The notes beneath the pieces were generated by a model. It worked only from the letters and a program-made list of their open reading frames with translations. It was not told the DNA's origin and ran no database searches. From Demequina sediminicola (GTDB taxonomy: Bacteria; Actinomycetota; Actinomycetes; Actinomycetales; Demequinaceae), in contig NZ_BBRB01000005.1 of the NCBI RefSeq assembly GCF_000975055.1, forward strand, positions 124,001 to 188,000: a stretch of DNA of 64,000 nt, in the 5' to 3' direction. The position numbers were made by a program, and so were the translations under genes. Below, in pieces: positions 52,720 to 62,011 of the stretch; the stretch's first letter is position 1, and each line of letters opens with the position of its first letter.

Positions 52720-54590
52720 CCGATGTACCCCGCTTCCTGGTCCGCCTGACGGCGTGAGTCTTCTTCATATGCCAGTACCAGTTCGCGGTATCCCGGGTCA
52801 CGGTCAACGAGTTCCGCATGCGATCCGGAATCGACGACTGAACCATCTTCGACGTGCACCACATGGTCCGCGAGCAGGATTGAGGCCAAACGGTAGGCAA
52901 TGATCAACACCGTCGGACCCGCACCATCGGCGCTCAGGCCTTTGAGGATGTCCTGTTCGACCTTAGGGTCAACGGCGCTCGTGGCGTCGTCGAGGACGAG
53001 CACACGCGGCTGTCTCACCAGCGCGCGAGCCAACGCGATGCGCTGGCGTTGACCACCGGAGAGGTTCATTCCGCGTTCTGCGAGCGTGGCGTCCAGCCCG
53101 GAGAGGCCTTCCGGTGCGATCGCCTCAACGACGTCCGCGACATTTGCGTTGCGAAGCGCCTCCCACACCTGCTCGTCTGAGAAATCTTCGCCGAGAGTGA
53201 TGTTAGCCCGCACTGTCCCTGCGAATACAAAAGCAGTTTGAGGTACGAGCGCAACGTGGGAGCCAAGGCTCGCAATGACCTCTAGGTCATGATCGTCGAG
53301 CGTAATAGTGCCGTTTGTCGGGCTTGCCAAGCGCGATGCCGCGAGAGCCACCGTGGACTTGCCCGAACCCGTAGCACCCACGAGCGCCGTGATGGTCCCC
53401 GGCTTCAGTTCAAGAGATACCTCACGCAAAATGACTGCGAGGTTGCCGTCACCGTCGTCGGCGCCAATATCGGCACTGTCGAACTTCACCGCACCTGCGC
53501 CTTCAGCAGCGACCTTCCGGGTGCCGGGCTCGTCGACCTCGGTCGCGGCCTGTGCAATCGCGCCGATTCGACGGAATGCCACCAAGGCTTGCGGCATCTG
53601 CCCGAGCACCCAACCCAGACCACGAATGGGCACCGCCATGAGGGTGACCAAGTAGATCGCGGACACCACGTTACCTACGGAAACGAAGCCGGCATCGGCT
53701 CGGAATGCGCCCACCACCATCAATGCCACAGCGCCAAGCGGAACCACGAGATCCATCAGTGGCTCGAACCAGGCGCTGGTGCGGCCCACACGAATGTCAG
53801 CATCGCGTAGCCCTGTCACGGACTCACGGAACCGGGCACTCTCGATACCCTCGGCACCCAAAGCCTTGACGACGGTGCCGCCTTCGAAACTCTCATGCGC
53901 GATGGTGGAAACCTCTGCGCGACGTGACTGTCCGAGGTCCCACTGAGGAGTAATGACCTTCTCGTAGGCCACGTTGATCGCGAAGATGACGGGGACGACA
54001 GCGAGACCGGTGACAGCGAGCCATGGGTCCATCTGCCACATTGACCAGCCAGCCGCGAACATCATCACGAAGGACCCCACAGTAAAAGCGAAGGGGTGCA
54101 GCGTGTTCGTAGCCGACTCTGAATCGGAAGACATCGCTGATAGCAAGCGTCCGGATGGGTTCGACCGGTGCCACCCCAGGGGAAGGCTCGCCAAGGCATC
54201 AGCCACCACGCGGCGGTGGCGTGCTGCCACTCCTGCCACAGCAACTCCCTGTGCCCAGCGACGGAGTCCCACAAGCACTGCGTTGACAAGGCCGATGCTC
54301 AAGAAGACAGCGCCAGCAATCCAGATGGCGGTGACAGGGTCATCGGTGAACCGCGTCCATGGGCCCTGAATGGCTGAGCCTTCAGAAGCGGGGATGACGA
54401 TGTCGTCGGTGATGTCGCCAAGGAGCGTGCCGAACACCACTGTCAGGGTGGAGAAGAGCGCCGCAAAAACAATGGCCCATGTGAAGTACTTGCGTTCAGT
54501 GCGCATCGCATGCCGAATAAGCTGGAATGCTTTGTGGTTAAAGGAGCCTGACAACTCGTAGTCTTCAGCAGCTCCGTTCAGGCGGCTCAC
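52716..54590 (-). CDS. ABC exporter half-transporter, degenerate-site subunit
   Basis: A 624-aa partner of the exporter encoded next. Six membrane helices are followed by a nucleotide-binding domain with Walker [10 protein letters not shown] and canonical signature LSGGQRQ. Walker B is [10 protein letters not shown], with Asp replacing the catalytic Glu, and the H-loop reads AYRLA with Tyr in place of His. This is the pattern of heterodimeric exporters with one degenerate ATP site, such as TM287/288. Its start overlaps the hisF stop by 4 bp. Confidence 0.92.
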   Translation of the reverse strand: MSRLNGAAEDYELSGSFNHKAFQLIRHAMRTERKYFTWAIVFAALFSTLTVVFGTLLGDITDDIVIPASEGSAIQGPWTRFTDDPVTAIWIAGAVFLSIGLVNAVLVGLRRWAQGVAVAGVAARHRRVVADALASLPLGWHRSNPSGRLLSAMSSDSESATNTLHPFAFTVGSFVMMFAAGWSMWQMDPWLAVTGLAVVPVIFAINVAYEKVITPQWDLGQSRRAEVSTIAHESFEGGTVVKALGAEGIESARFRESVTGLRDADIRVGRTSAWFEPLMDLVVPLGAVALMVVGAFRADAGFVSVGNVVSAIYLVTLMAVPIRGLGWVLGQMPQALVAFRRIGAIAQAATEVDEPGTRKVAAEGAGAVKFDSADIGADDGDGNLAVILREVSLELKPGTITALVGATGSGKSTVALAASRLASPTNGTITLDDHDLEVIASLGSHVALVPQTAFVFAGTVRANITLGEDFSDEQVWEALRNANVADVVEAIAPEGLSGLDATLAERGMNLSGGQRQRIALARALVRQPRVLVLDDATSAVDPKVEQDILKGLSADGAGPTVLIIAYRLASILLADHVVHVEDGSVVDSGSHAELVDRDPGYRELVLAYEEDSRRQADQEAGYIG

Positions 54591-55357
54591 CTGACGTCAA
54601 TTCCGCGCGTGCGCATGTAGTCCTTCACTTCACTGATTTTCAAGGTGCCAAAGTGGAACACGCTGGCAGCCAGGACTGCGTCGGCTCCAGCTCGGGCGGC
54701 ATCCACAAAGTCCTGCGGCCTACCCGCCCCGCCAGAGGCGATCACTGGGATCGTGACACGAGAGCGCACCTGCTCAAGCATCTCCAGGTCGAAGCCCGAC
54801 GTGGTGCCATCCGCGTCCATCGAATTCAACAGGATCTCCCCCGCACCCAAATCCTGCACTTGTGCGGCCCACTCCACAGCATCGATCCCTGTGCCGCGGC
54901 GCCCGCCGTGAGTGGTCACTTCAAATCCCGATTCAGTGGTGGATTCGCCTTGGCAGCGACGCGCGTCCACGGACAAGACCAAGACCTGCGCGCCAAAACG
55001 TGACGAAATCTCATTGATGAGTTCGGGGCGAGCAATGGCGGCCGTGTTCACTCCGACCTTGTCCGCACCGGCGCGGAGCAACCGGTCGACGTCTTCGGGT
55101 GAGCGCACTCCCCCGCCCACCGTCAGGGGGACAAAGACCTGGTCTGCGGTGCGGCCCACAACGTCGTATGTCGTGGCCCGGTCGCCAGACGATGCTGTGA
55201 CGTCGAGAAAAGTCAGTTCGTCAGCGCCTTCGCTGCCATACGCCTGGGCCAGCTCAACGGGGTCGCCGGCGTCGCGGAGGTCAACGAAGTTCACGCCTTT
55301 GACGACCCGCCCAGCATCTACATCGAGACAGGGAATAACTCTGACTGCTGCGCCCAT
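54587..55357 (-). CDS. hisF: Imidazole glycerol phosphate synthase subunit HisF
   Basis: Cyclase subunit that joins PRFAR with ammonia from HisH to make imidazole glycerol phosphate and AICAR. The 256-aa TIM barrel has [18 protein letters not shown] (catalytic Asp), [22 protein letters not shown] and [12 protein letters not shown] chose the ATG at 55357, which shares bases with the FKBP stop (TAATG) and gives the conserved N-terminus. The longer frame to 55375 lies inside the FKBP gene. Confidence 0.97.
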   Translation of the reverse strand: MGAAVRVIPCLDVDAGRVVKGVNFVDLRDAGDPVELAQAYGSEGADELTFLDVTASSGDRATTYDVVGRTADQVFVPLTVGGGVRSPEDVDRLLRAGADKVGVNTAAIARPELINEISSRFGAQVLVLSVDARRCQGESTTESGFEVTTHGGRRGTGIDAVEWAAQVQDLGAGEILLNSMDADGTTSGFDLEMLEQVRSRVTIPVIASGGAGRPQDFVDAARAGADAVLAASVFHFGTLKISEVKDYMRTRGIDVR

Positions 55358-56349
55358 TACGCTTTCGGACTCCAAACATCGAGGATATCGACCACTACGA
55401 CCATCGTGCCGCGCAACGCGTATCCGGCGCTACCCGGGATCAGCATCTCCACGCGGGATCCCTCGGAATGGTCGAGGAGCCCCGACACCATTCCTGGGGT
55501 TGCCTTTCCGGCACTCATATCGAGGAGCAAAGGGGCTCGTTCAGCTTCCCAGGTGGAGTCAAAAATGTCACCAGCGGACCATGACTCATGCGCGGCACCG
55601 TCACCATCATCGAATGTTCCCTCACCGTCGGCGTAGTAGAACATCGTGTAGTTCATCGTCACGCGCGAGTCGGCAGTAATCTGTGGTCCCGCGCCCTTGA
55701 CCAACGTTGCAGTTTGTAGTTCAGACACCGGTTGCGCGTCCTCAGCGATCGTGATGCTTGGCGCCCCGTCCTCACCGATGTCCACAACGGGCATGCCGGG
55801 CACGGGTTCCTGGTCCTCACCTACGGCGTGGTCCGCTCGCACGTCCACGACGAGGCCTAGCGGAGGCGCTTCACTCGGCTCGCCATTTTCCGTATCAAGG
55901 CCTTCGCCGAGGTTATTGTCCCCACCTCCAGTGACGAGTTCGGCGGGTTCCACCGTGAGGACACGGGCACCTTCGTGCGCATTGATCAGGACGTCGTAGA
56001 GCGCCTGGCCTACAGATTCGGGGCTCAGGACATATGGCGCTGGAGAACCATCGAAGGTGTTAATGACCACATCCGCCGAGTCGAGTGACTCTCCGTAGAC
56101 GTCGAGGAGAAGCGACTGACCTGGAACGAGCGCCTCACCTTCCCCGTCCCACAGCAATTCCGTCTGCGCGGACTCGTATTCGAGGCCCGTTTCGTACTCC
56201 AAGGACGGGGCAAGGGAGTCGCTTGTACCGACCACGATCTGGTCGATGTCCCCCAACAACGACGGCGATGCCTCAGTCTCTGGCGACGGCCCCGTGCATG
56301 CCGCCAGCGCGACTGCACTCACCGTGGCGATGATGGCAATGCGGCGCAT
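55357..56349 (-). CDS. FKBP-type peptidyl-prolyl isomerase lipoprotein
   Basis: A 330-aa exported lipoprotein with signal [18 protein letters not shown] (lipobox Cys 18), so it sits on the outer face of the membrane. The C-terminal FKBP domain (about residues 215-328) has [32 protein letters not shown] and VVVVDILDV, a near-complete active site. A weaker FKBP-like domain precedes it, joined by an acidic linker. It probably assists folding of secreted proteins. Confidence 0.88.
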   Translation of the reverse strand: MRRIAIIATVSAVALAACTGPSPETEASPSLLGDIDQIVVGTSDSLAPSLEYETGLEYESAQTELLWDGEGEALVPGQSLLLDVYGESLDSADVVINTFDGSPAPYVLSPESVGQALYDVLINAHEGARVLTVEPAELVTGGGDNNLGEGLDTENGEPSEAPPLGLVVDVRADHAVGEDQEPVPGMPVVDIGEDGAPSITIAEDAQPVSELQTATLVKGAGPQITADSRVTMNYTMFYYADGEGTFDDGDGAAHESWSAGDIFDSTWEAERAPLLLDMSAGKATPGMVSGLLDHSEGSRVEMLIPGSAGYALRGTMVVVVDILDVWSPKA

Positions 56350-56399
56350 GAGGTAGTCCTTTCAGGGTGGTCGAGGCAGACTCAGGATTCTAACCCGGT

Positions 56400-57761
56400 C
56401 TAGTGCCCTTCAATCTCCTTGACCAGGGCTTGCACACGTGCGTCTTCATTTCTGAAAGGGTCCTTGAGGAGTACCGTCTGGTGGGCGCCGGTGAGCTTCA
56501 GATGAACCCAGTCGACGGTGTAGTCCAGCGAGGACCCGAGTGCCGCCTTGATGAACTCGCCTCTCAGCCGTGCCCGAGTTGAGGTCGGAGCGACAGCCTT
56601 GGCCCGCTCGATCTCTTCCTCCGTGATGACTCGCTTCACCAAGCCTTGGTCGAGCAACTTGTAGTAGAGGCCGCGCTGGGGCGAAACATCATGGAAAGCG
56701 AGCTCTAGACGCGCCAAGCGCGGGTCATCGAGGCTGCAGTCCAACCTTTCCTGATAACGAGTCACAAGCCGATGTTTGATGGCCCAATCCAGCTCTGTCG
56801 CGACGAGGTCAAAGCGCTGCTCCCGTACGGCGCGAAGTCCGCGCTCCCACAGGTCGAGGATCTTGTCCACCTCTGCGGTGCGTTCGATAGTGCCATCCAC
56901 GTGCGACTGAACGGCCTCCAGGTAGGCCCACTGAATGTCGACAGCGCTCAGGTGCCGGCCATCCGCCAACTCCACGGTGGCCGTACCCGTCATGTCGTGA
57001 GCGACGGTCCTGATCGCTTGCATCTCGTTCGCAAGAGTGAAGTCCGGCAGAACCGCGTGTGCTTCCATCAGGCGAAGCATCAAATCCGTGGCGCCGACCT
57101 TGAGCAAGGCCGTGGGCTCTGCCATGGTCGAATCGCCCACAATGACGTGCATGCGTCGATAGAGCTCAGCGTTGGCATGCGGTTCATCCCGCGTGTTAAT
57201 CATGGGCCGTGAACGTGTGGTCGCGGAGCTCAACCCCTCCCACATGTGGTCAGCACGAGGCGAGAAACTGTAGTGCGCGCCCTGCGGGGTTCGAGTGATG
57301 CATCCCGCTCCCGTCACGACTTGCCGCGTGATCAGGAATGGCAAGAGGGCCGATGCGAAGGCACGGAAATCTGCACGTCTGCGCACCAGGTAGTTCTCGT
57401 GGCATCCGTAACTGTTACCTGCTGAGTCCGTGTTGTTCTTGTAGAGATGAATCGTGCCGTCGATGCCGGCCTCAGAGAGCCGTCGCTCGCCATCCGCGAT
57501 GAGGTCGTGCACGATGCGCTCACCTGCCTTGTCGGAGGCGATCAGGTCCGTGAGCGTGTCACATTCCGCCGTCGCGTACTCAGGGTGCGCGCCCACGTCT
57601 ATGTAGAGACGCGAGGCATTCGGCAGAAAGACATTCGACGAGCGCCCCCACTCGACCACAGAACGGAACAGGTGCCCCGCGACTTCTTCAGGAGTGACCG
57701 CGCGTGCCTGTGGCGCGTCGAGGTGAAGGCCGAACTCAGTCTCAAGGCCAAAGATGCGCCG
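56400..57761 (-). CDS. pafA: Pup--protein ligase PafA, start codon not identifiable
   Basis: PafA activates the C-terminal glutamate of Pup with ATP and links it to lysines of target proteins. RRIFGLETEFG holds the metal-binding glutamate and lies at 57761-57729. WGRSSNVFLPNASRLYIDVGAHPEYAT, NNTDSAGNSYGCHENYL and the C-terminal LRGEFIKA, DWVHLKL and KDPFR segments are also present. The first ATG/GTG/TTG in frame is the GTG at 57659, which would delete the metal-binding strand. The frame is open upstream to 57860 but contains no standard start. I place the end at the conserved RR; true initiation may be non-canonical, or the sequence may hold an indel. Confidence 0.9.
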   Translation of the reverse strand, partial: RRIFGLETEFGLHLDAPQARAVTPEEVAGHLFRSVVEWGRSSNVFLPNASRLYIDVGAHPEYATAECDTLTDLIASDKAGERIVHDLIADGERRLSEAGIDGTIHLYKNNTDSAGNSYGCHENYLVRRRADFRAFASALLPFLITRQVVTGAGCITRTPQGAHYSFSPRADHMWEGLSSATTRSRPMINTRDEPHANAELYRRMHVIVGDSTMAEPTALLKVGATDLMLRLMEAHAVLPDFTLANEMQAIRTVAHDMTGTATVELADGRHLSAVDIQWAYLEAVQSHVDGTIERTAEVDKILDLWERGLRAVREQRFDLVATELDWAIKHRLVTRYQERLDCSLDDPRLARLELAFHDVSPQRGLYYKLLDQGLVKRVITEEEIERAKAVAPTSTRARLRGEFIKAALGSSLDYTVDWVHLKLTGAHQTVLLKDPFRNEDARVQALVKEIEGH

Positions 57762-57820
57762 CTCGCGTGGAACGTCAAGCGGCGGCGGGACGTCGAATCC
57801 TACGGCTGGGGAGGTCGCGA

Positions 57821-58000
57821 CTACTGCCCACCCTTTTGCACGAAGGACCGTACGAACTCCTCAGCGTTCGTCTGCAAAGAGTCATCGATCTCGTCGAGAA
57901 GACTGTCGAGCGCATCGGTACTTTCGGCCTTAGCCGGTGCCGGCATGGGCTCCGGGGCGTCGTCTTCGTAGCCGTGGCTTGATGAGTGTGTCTGAGGCAT
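57821..58000 (-). CDS. pup: Prokaryotic ubiquitin-like protein Pup
   Basis: A 59-aa protein tag, too short for routine ORF lists. It begins [14 protein letters not shown], has an acidic, disordered middle, then the helical [14 protein letters not shown] segment that binds the ATPase coiled coil. It ends FVQKGGQ. The final Gln must be deamidated to Glu by Dop before PafA can use it. It lies 20 bp after the dop stop and just upstream of pafA. Confidence 0.96.
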   Translation of the reverse strand: MPQTHSSSHGYEDDAPEPMPAPAKAESTDALDSLLDEIDDSLQTNAEEFVRSFVQKGGQ

Positions 58001-58020
58001 CTTTGCAGTCTAGTGCGCGA

Positions 58021-59550
58021 CTAGCCGCGCTGGGCCGCGAGCGCATCGATGTATGGATGCGTGCTCATGTGCGGGTCATCGAGGTGCACGACCTCGAGCT
58101 CCCCGTGGTCAGCTTCGTGGTCGATGACGACAGATGCCCATCCGGCTGCATCGACCAGTTCAGGCCGGGCACGAATCAGCTTCGCGCGCACCGCTGCGCG
58201 TGTATCTCGCGGTGCACGCCGCGTGGCTTCGTCCACTTCAGCATCGTCCGTCAGGCGCGCGACCTGGCCAGCTTTCTCGAGTCGAGCTGCCCACCCGTCG
58301 CCGAGCGTGCTCCATTGAACGTCCACTGCCGCCAAACGTGCGTCGCCCCAATCCAGAAGTTCGGTGTTGCCGTCACGGTCTGTGGTCGCGTGCCGTTCTC
58401 TGAGACGCCCAAGCAGCGACAGTTTCGCCGCCCATTCCACGTCCTTGGCCGCCGACAGAGGGTCCCGTTCAAGCGCATCGAGGACACGTTCCCAGTGCGC
58501 CAACACTGTGTGGTCACTGGCATCTTCTGCATAGGCACGGCAAATACCCAACAGCGCCCTTTGAATCTGCATTGCACTGGCGTGCTCTCCTGACTCGAGC
58601 TCGAGCGGCACCAAGAGCGACAGGTCCCGTGACACGGTCTGCACGGCAGCAACGGGATTCTTGATGACCAGGGTCTCGAGACGGTCGTCACCAGCCTCGA
58701 TTGCGGACAAGACCATGGAGGTGGCGCCAACTTTAATGAGGGTCGGGACCTCAAAACAGTTGGCGTCACCGATGATGACGTGCAGACGCCTCCACTGTGA
58801 CCTGTCGGCGTGTGGTTCATCTCGGGTGTTGATGATCGGACGCCTGAGCGTGGTTTCCAGGCCGACCTCGGCCTCCATGTAGTCCGCACGTTGGGAAATC
58901 TGGAATCCGGGTTGTTCGCCCCGTTGTCCGAGTCCTACGCGGCCTGCTCCGATCAGTACTTGACGGGTCACCAGATGCGCCGTGAGGTACCGAGAAACGT
59001 CATCGAAGTCGATGTCTCGGCGCACAAGGTAGTTCTCGTGGGTGCCATAAGACGCACCTTTGCCGTCGACGTTGTTCTTGTAGAGCGCCAGCGCAAGCCC
59101 CTCGTCGCGGGTGTAGCGCTCGGCGGCCTTCAGCGCGATGGCATCACCGGCACGGTCCCACAGCACTGCGTCGCGAGCACTGCGAACTTCAGGTCCGGAG
59201 TACTCAGGGTGTGCGTGGTCGACGTAGAACCGTGCGCCGTTGGCGAGGACTGCGTTGAGATGGGCGGGGTCTTCCCACGAGCCTCGTCTGCGGCGCAGTG
59301 TCACTCCCCCGGCCGTGCCGTCCCATTCGGGTGCATCGGTGAGGAGATCTGCATGCGCCTGCGATCTGTCTCGCCTATGTCCACGCTGGTCTTGGAGTGG
59401 GTCTTCACCGCCGTAGTCCCATCGGGCCGTGTGTCCACCCGCTTGTGCGCGGCAAGCTTCAACAAGTCGTGAGGACATGAGGATGGGGTTTGCCTGCGGA
59501 TTGCGCGGGTCCGCGATGCCGTATTCGGTTTCGATACCGACAATCCGCAT
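58021..59550 (-). CDS. dop: Pup deamidase/depupylase Dop
   Basis: Converts the C-terminal Gln of Pup to Glu and also removes Pup from tagged proteins. The 509-aa protein has the same carboxylate-amine ligase-like fold as PafA: GIETEYGI at residues 4-11, FYVDHAHPEYSGPE, NNVDGKGASYGTHENYL and RPIINTRDEPHAD. The segment before the HPEY motif is longer than in PafA, as expected for the Dop loop. It starts 3 bp after the arc stop. Confidence 0.96.
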   Translation of the reverse strand: MRIVGIETEYGIADPRNPQANPILMSSRLVEACRAQAGGHTARWDYGGEDPLQDQRGHRRDRSQAHADLLTDAPEWDGTAGGVTLRRRRGSWEDPAHLNAVLANGARFYVDHAHPEYSGPEVRSARDAVLWDRAGDAIALKAAERYTRDEGLALALYKNNVDGKGASYGTHENYLVRRDIDFDDVSRYLTAHLVTRQVLIGAGRVGLGQRGEQPGFQISQRADYMEAEVGLETTLRRPIINTRDEPHADRSQWRRLHVIIGDANCFEVPTLIKVGATSMVLSAIEAGDDRLETLVIKNPVAAVQTVSRDLSLLVPLELESGEHASAMQIQRALLGICRAYAEDASDHTVLAHWERVLDALERDPLSAAKDVEWAAKLSLLGRLRERHATTDRDGNTELLDWGDARLAAVDVQWSTLGDGWAARLEKAGQVARLTDDAEVDEATRRAPRDTRAAVRAKLIRARPELVDAAGWASVVIDHEADHGELEVVHLDDPHMSTHPYIDALAAQRG

Positions 59551-59553
59551 GGG

Positions 59554-60963
59554 CTAACCCTCCCGAAGCGTGCTTGCCGCGACCGCGCGTGCCTCTGCGA
59601 GCTCCTGTTCGCAGGCACGTTCGACATGTCGGGTGGCGATGCCGGGCTCGCCGCCACGGATCACGTCCTTGATCGCGAGAGTTTTGGCACGGTCAACAAC
59701 ATTGCGCAGGAGCGCTCCCGACATGTACTCACCGTTGGCAGGATCGGCATAGAGGCGGTCCACCGCGTGCTCGGACAAGGCTTTCACGGCATCGGCTTTG
59801 TTGCCCTGGGCTTCGTCGAGCACGGCCGATGCTAGCGGTAGGTCCGCGGTGAGGTACTTGGAGAAAATGTCGCGCGCGCTCGAGGCATCGGGACGAGAGA
59901 TTTCGATTTTGACGTCGAGGCGCCCGGGACGCAGGATTGCCGGATCGATCATGTCCTCGCGATTCGAAGCGCCGATCACGATCACGTTGCCGAGCTGCTC
60001 CACTCCATCGAGTTCCGTCAGCAGCTGCGGCACAATCGTGGTCTCCATGTCGGAGCTCACGCCACTGCCGCGGGAACGGAACAGTGCTTCCATCTCGTCA
60101 AAGAACACCACCACCGGCGCACCCATCGACGCTTTGGCTCGTGCACGTTCAAAGATCGTGCGAATGTACCGCTCGGTTTCGCCCACGTACTTGTTCAAGA
60201 GCTCGGGGCCCTTAACGGAGAGAAAATAGGACTGATCCGCACCCACGGCATCGGCCAACGACCGTGCCACGGCCTTTGCTATGAGCGTCTTGCCACACCC
60301 TGGAGGACCGTAGAGCAGCAGCCCGCGCGGTGGCGTGAGGGCGTGCTGGCGATACAGCTCCGGGTGGCGCAACGGAAGTTCGATGGCGTCGCGAATACGC
60401 TCGATCTGACCGCCGAGGCCGCCAATCGCGTCAAAGTCCACGTCAGGGACTTCCTCGAGCAGCAATGCTTCCACTCCGGAGCGATCCACGCGCTCGCTGG
60501 CAAAGCCGCTACGAGCGTCGATGATGACGGTGTCCCCCTCGGTCACACGGCCACGCGCATCGCCTCCCACCAACCGGACTACGCGCTCGTCTTCTCCTCG
60601 CGACACCACCAGAATGCGATCTTCGTCAAGTACCTCACGCACCAGCGCCCCTTGGCCGGTACGCTCCGGACTCGCCACACCCACGACCACGCTGACGGCA
60701 TTGAGCAACACTTCGTCCCCTGGACGCAAAGTGGCGTCGAGGTCAGGCATGACTGACACCCGCATGCGGCGACCATTGCTCACCACGTCGACGTGATCGC
60801 CTACGGCCTGTACAAACGTGGCAAACGTGTGGGGTGGGGCCGATGCTTCAGCCAGTTTGCTGCGCATCTCACCAAGCGCCTCGCGTGAGACTTCAAGCAG
60901 CCGCTGCAGTTCCGCGTTGCGTGCCTGGAGTACCGCGATCCGATCCTGTCCTTCAGTCACCAT
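59554..60963 (-). CDS. arc: AAA+ ATPase ARC (Mpa-like), without a proteasome-docking tail
   Basis: Ring ATPase that recognises pupylated proteins through an N-terminal coiled coil and threads them. The 469-aa protein has a coiled coil (about residues 3-45), two OB folds (about 45-150) and an AAA module. The module shows GPPGCGKT, VVVFFDEMEALF and RPGRLDVKI. It ends in LREG and lacks the C-terminal GQYL-type motif that opens 20S proteasome gates in Mpa. It is shorter than Mpa of M. tuberculosis. Confidence 0.94.
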   Translation of the reverse strand: MVTEGQDRIAVLQARNAELQRLLEVSREALGEMRSKLAEASAPPHTFATFVQAVGDHVDVVSNGRRMRVSVMPDLDATLRPGDEVLLNAVSVVVGVASPERTGQGALVREVLDEDRILVVSRGEDERVVRLVGGDARGRVTEGDTVIIDARSGFASERVDRSGVEALLLEEVPDVDFDAIGGLGGQIERIRDAIELPLRHPELYRQHALTPPRGLLLYGPPGCGKTLIAKAVARSLADAVGADQSYFLSVKGPELLNKYVGETERYIRTIFERARAKASMGAPVVVFFDEMEALFRSRGSGVSSDMETTIVPQLLTELDGVEQLGNVIVIGASNREDMIDPAILRPGRLDVKIEISRPDASSARDIFSKYLTADLPLASAVLDEAQGNKADAVKALSEHAVDRLYADPANGEYMSGALLRNVVDRAKTLAIKDVIRGGEPGIATRHVERACEQELAEARAVAASTLREG

Positions 60964-60969
60964 CCGTTA

Positions 60970-61992
60970 CTACTCTCCATCTGCTTGCTGCTCGAGCTCG
61001 TCCTGCTTCCCTTGAATGTTCTGCTGTTGGGCAGTGACATCTCGACGTACACGGCGAACCTTTTTGTCTGACACCGCGCGCTCACCCAAATCCTCCGGCT
61101 CCCACTCGGCCTCGGTGGGATACGACCCCTTGGCAGGACGGCGCTTGCGCAATGGCGCGTGCACTCCTGGCGCCATACGCCTGCTCGTCAGCAGGAACCC
61201 GGTGTGACCGACCATACGGTGATCGGGACGAACGGCGAGGCCCTCAAGGTGCCAGGTTCGCACCATCGTTTCCCAGGCACGGGGCTCGGTGTATTCACCG
61301 TGATCACGCAGTGCCTCCGCAAGTCGGGACAACTGGGTGGCGGTAGCCACGTAGGCGAGGAAGACGCCACCTGGAGTAAGCGCCTTCGACGCAGCTTCAA
61401 CGTTCTCCCAGGGCGCGAGCATGTCCAAGACGACACGGTCCACAGTTCCCGGCTCCGCGACATCGGCAACTCTGTCGGCAAAATCACCCGTTGTCAGAGT
61501 CCACGCTGGGTGGGTACCACCGAAGTGCTGCTCCACGTTGGCGCGCGCAATGTCCGCGAAATCCTCACGCCGCTCGATCGATATCAGTTCACCGTCGTCG
61601 CCCACGGCGCGCAGGAGCGACATGGTGAGCGCACCGGAGCCGACGCCAGCCTCGACTACCCGGGCACCGGGGTAGATATCTGCCATCTGAATGATCTGGC
61701 CAGCATCCTTGGGATAGATCACCGCCGCACCACGTGGCATCGACATGACGTAGTCGCTCAGCAGGGGGCGCAACACGAGGTATTCGTAGCCCGCGGTGTT
61801 CTTCACCACAGCGCCTTCCGGACCACCGATGATGTCGTCGTGGCTGAACTGTCCCCGATGGGTGTGGAAGGTCTTGCCCGGCTCAAGGACGATGGTGTGG
61901 TGACGGCCCTTCGCATCGGTCAGTTGCACGCGGTCGCCTGGCCGCAAGGGGCCGCGGCGCTCTGTGGCGCCAGTAGGAAGGGTTGAAGTCAT
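60970..61992 (-). CDS. trmI: tRNA (adenine-58-N1)-methyltransferase TrmI
   Basis: Methylates A58 of tRNA T-loops; Rv2118c is the close actinobacterial model. The 340-aa protein has an N-terminal beta domain (GDRVQLTDAKGRHHTI), the SAM-binding motif VVEAGVGSGALTMSLLRA, IERREDFADIARANVEQHFG, and LDMLAPWE. A basic C-terminal tail of about 60 residues is rich in Lys/Arg and then Gln/Glu. The arc start is 6 bp downstream. Confidence 0.94.
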   Translation of the reverse strand: MTSTLPTGATERRGPLRPGDRVQLTDAKGRHHTIVLEPGKTFHTHRGQFSHDDIIGGPEGAVVKNTAGYEYLVLRPLLSDYVMSMPRGAAVIYPKDAGQIIQMADIYPGARVVEAGVGSGALTMSLLRAVGDDGELISIERREDFADIARANVEQHFGGTHPAWTLTTGDFADRVADVAEPGTVDRVVLDMLAPWENVEAASKALTPGGVFLAYVATATQLSRLAEALRDHGEYTEPRAWETMVRTWHLEGLAVRPDHRMVGHTGFLLTSRRMAPGVHAPLRKRRPAKGSYPTEAEWEPEDLGERAVSDKKVRRVRRDVTAQQQNIQGKQDELEQQADGE

Positions 61993-62011
61993 ACCCCCAG
62001 TCTAGGGCGCG

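Noticed and set aside
56400-57659. Starting pafA at GTG 57659
   Set aside because: This would delete the GLETEFG strand with its metal-binding glutamate, which is clearly encoded in frame upstream.
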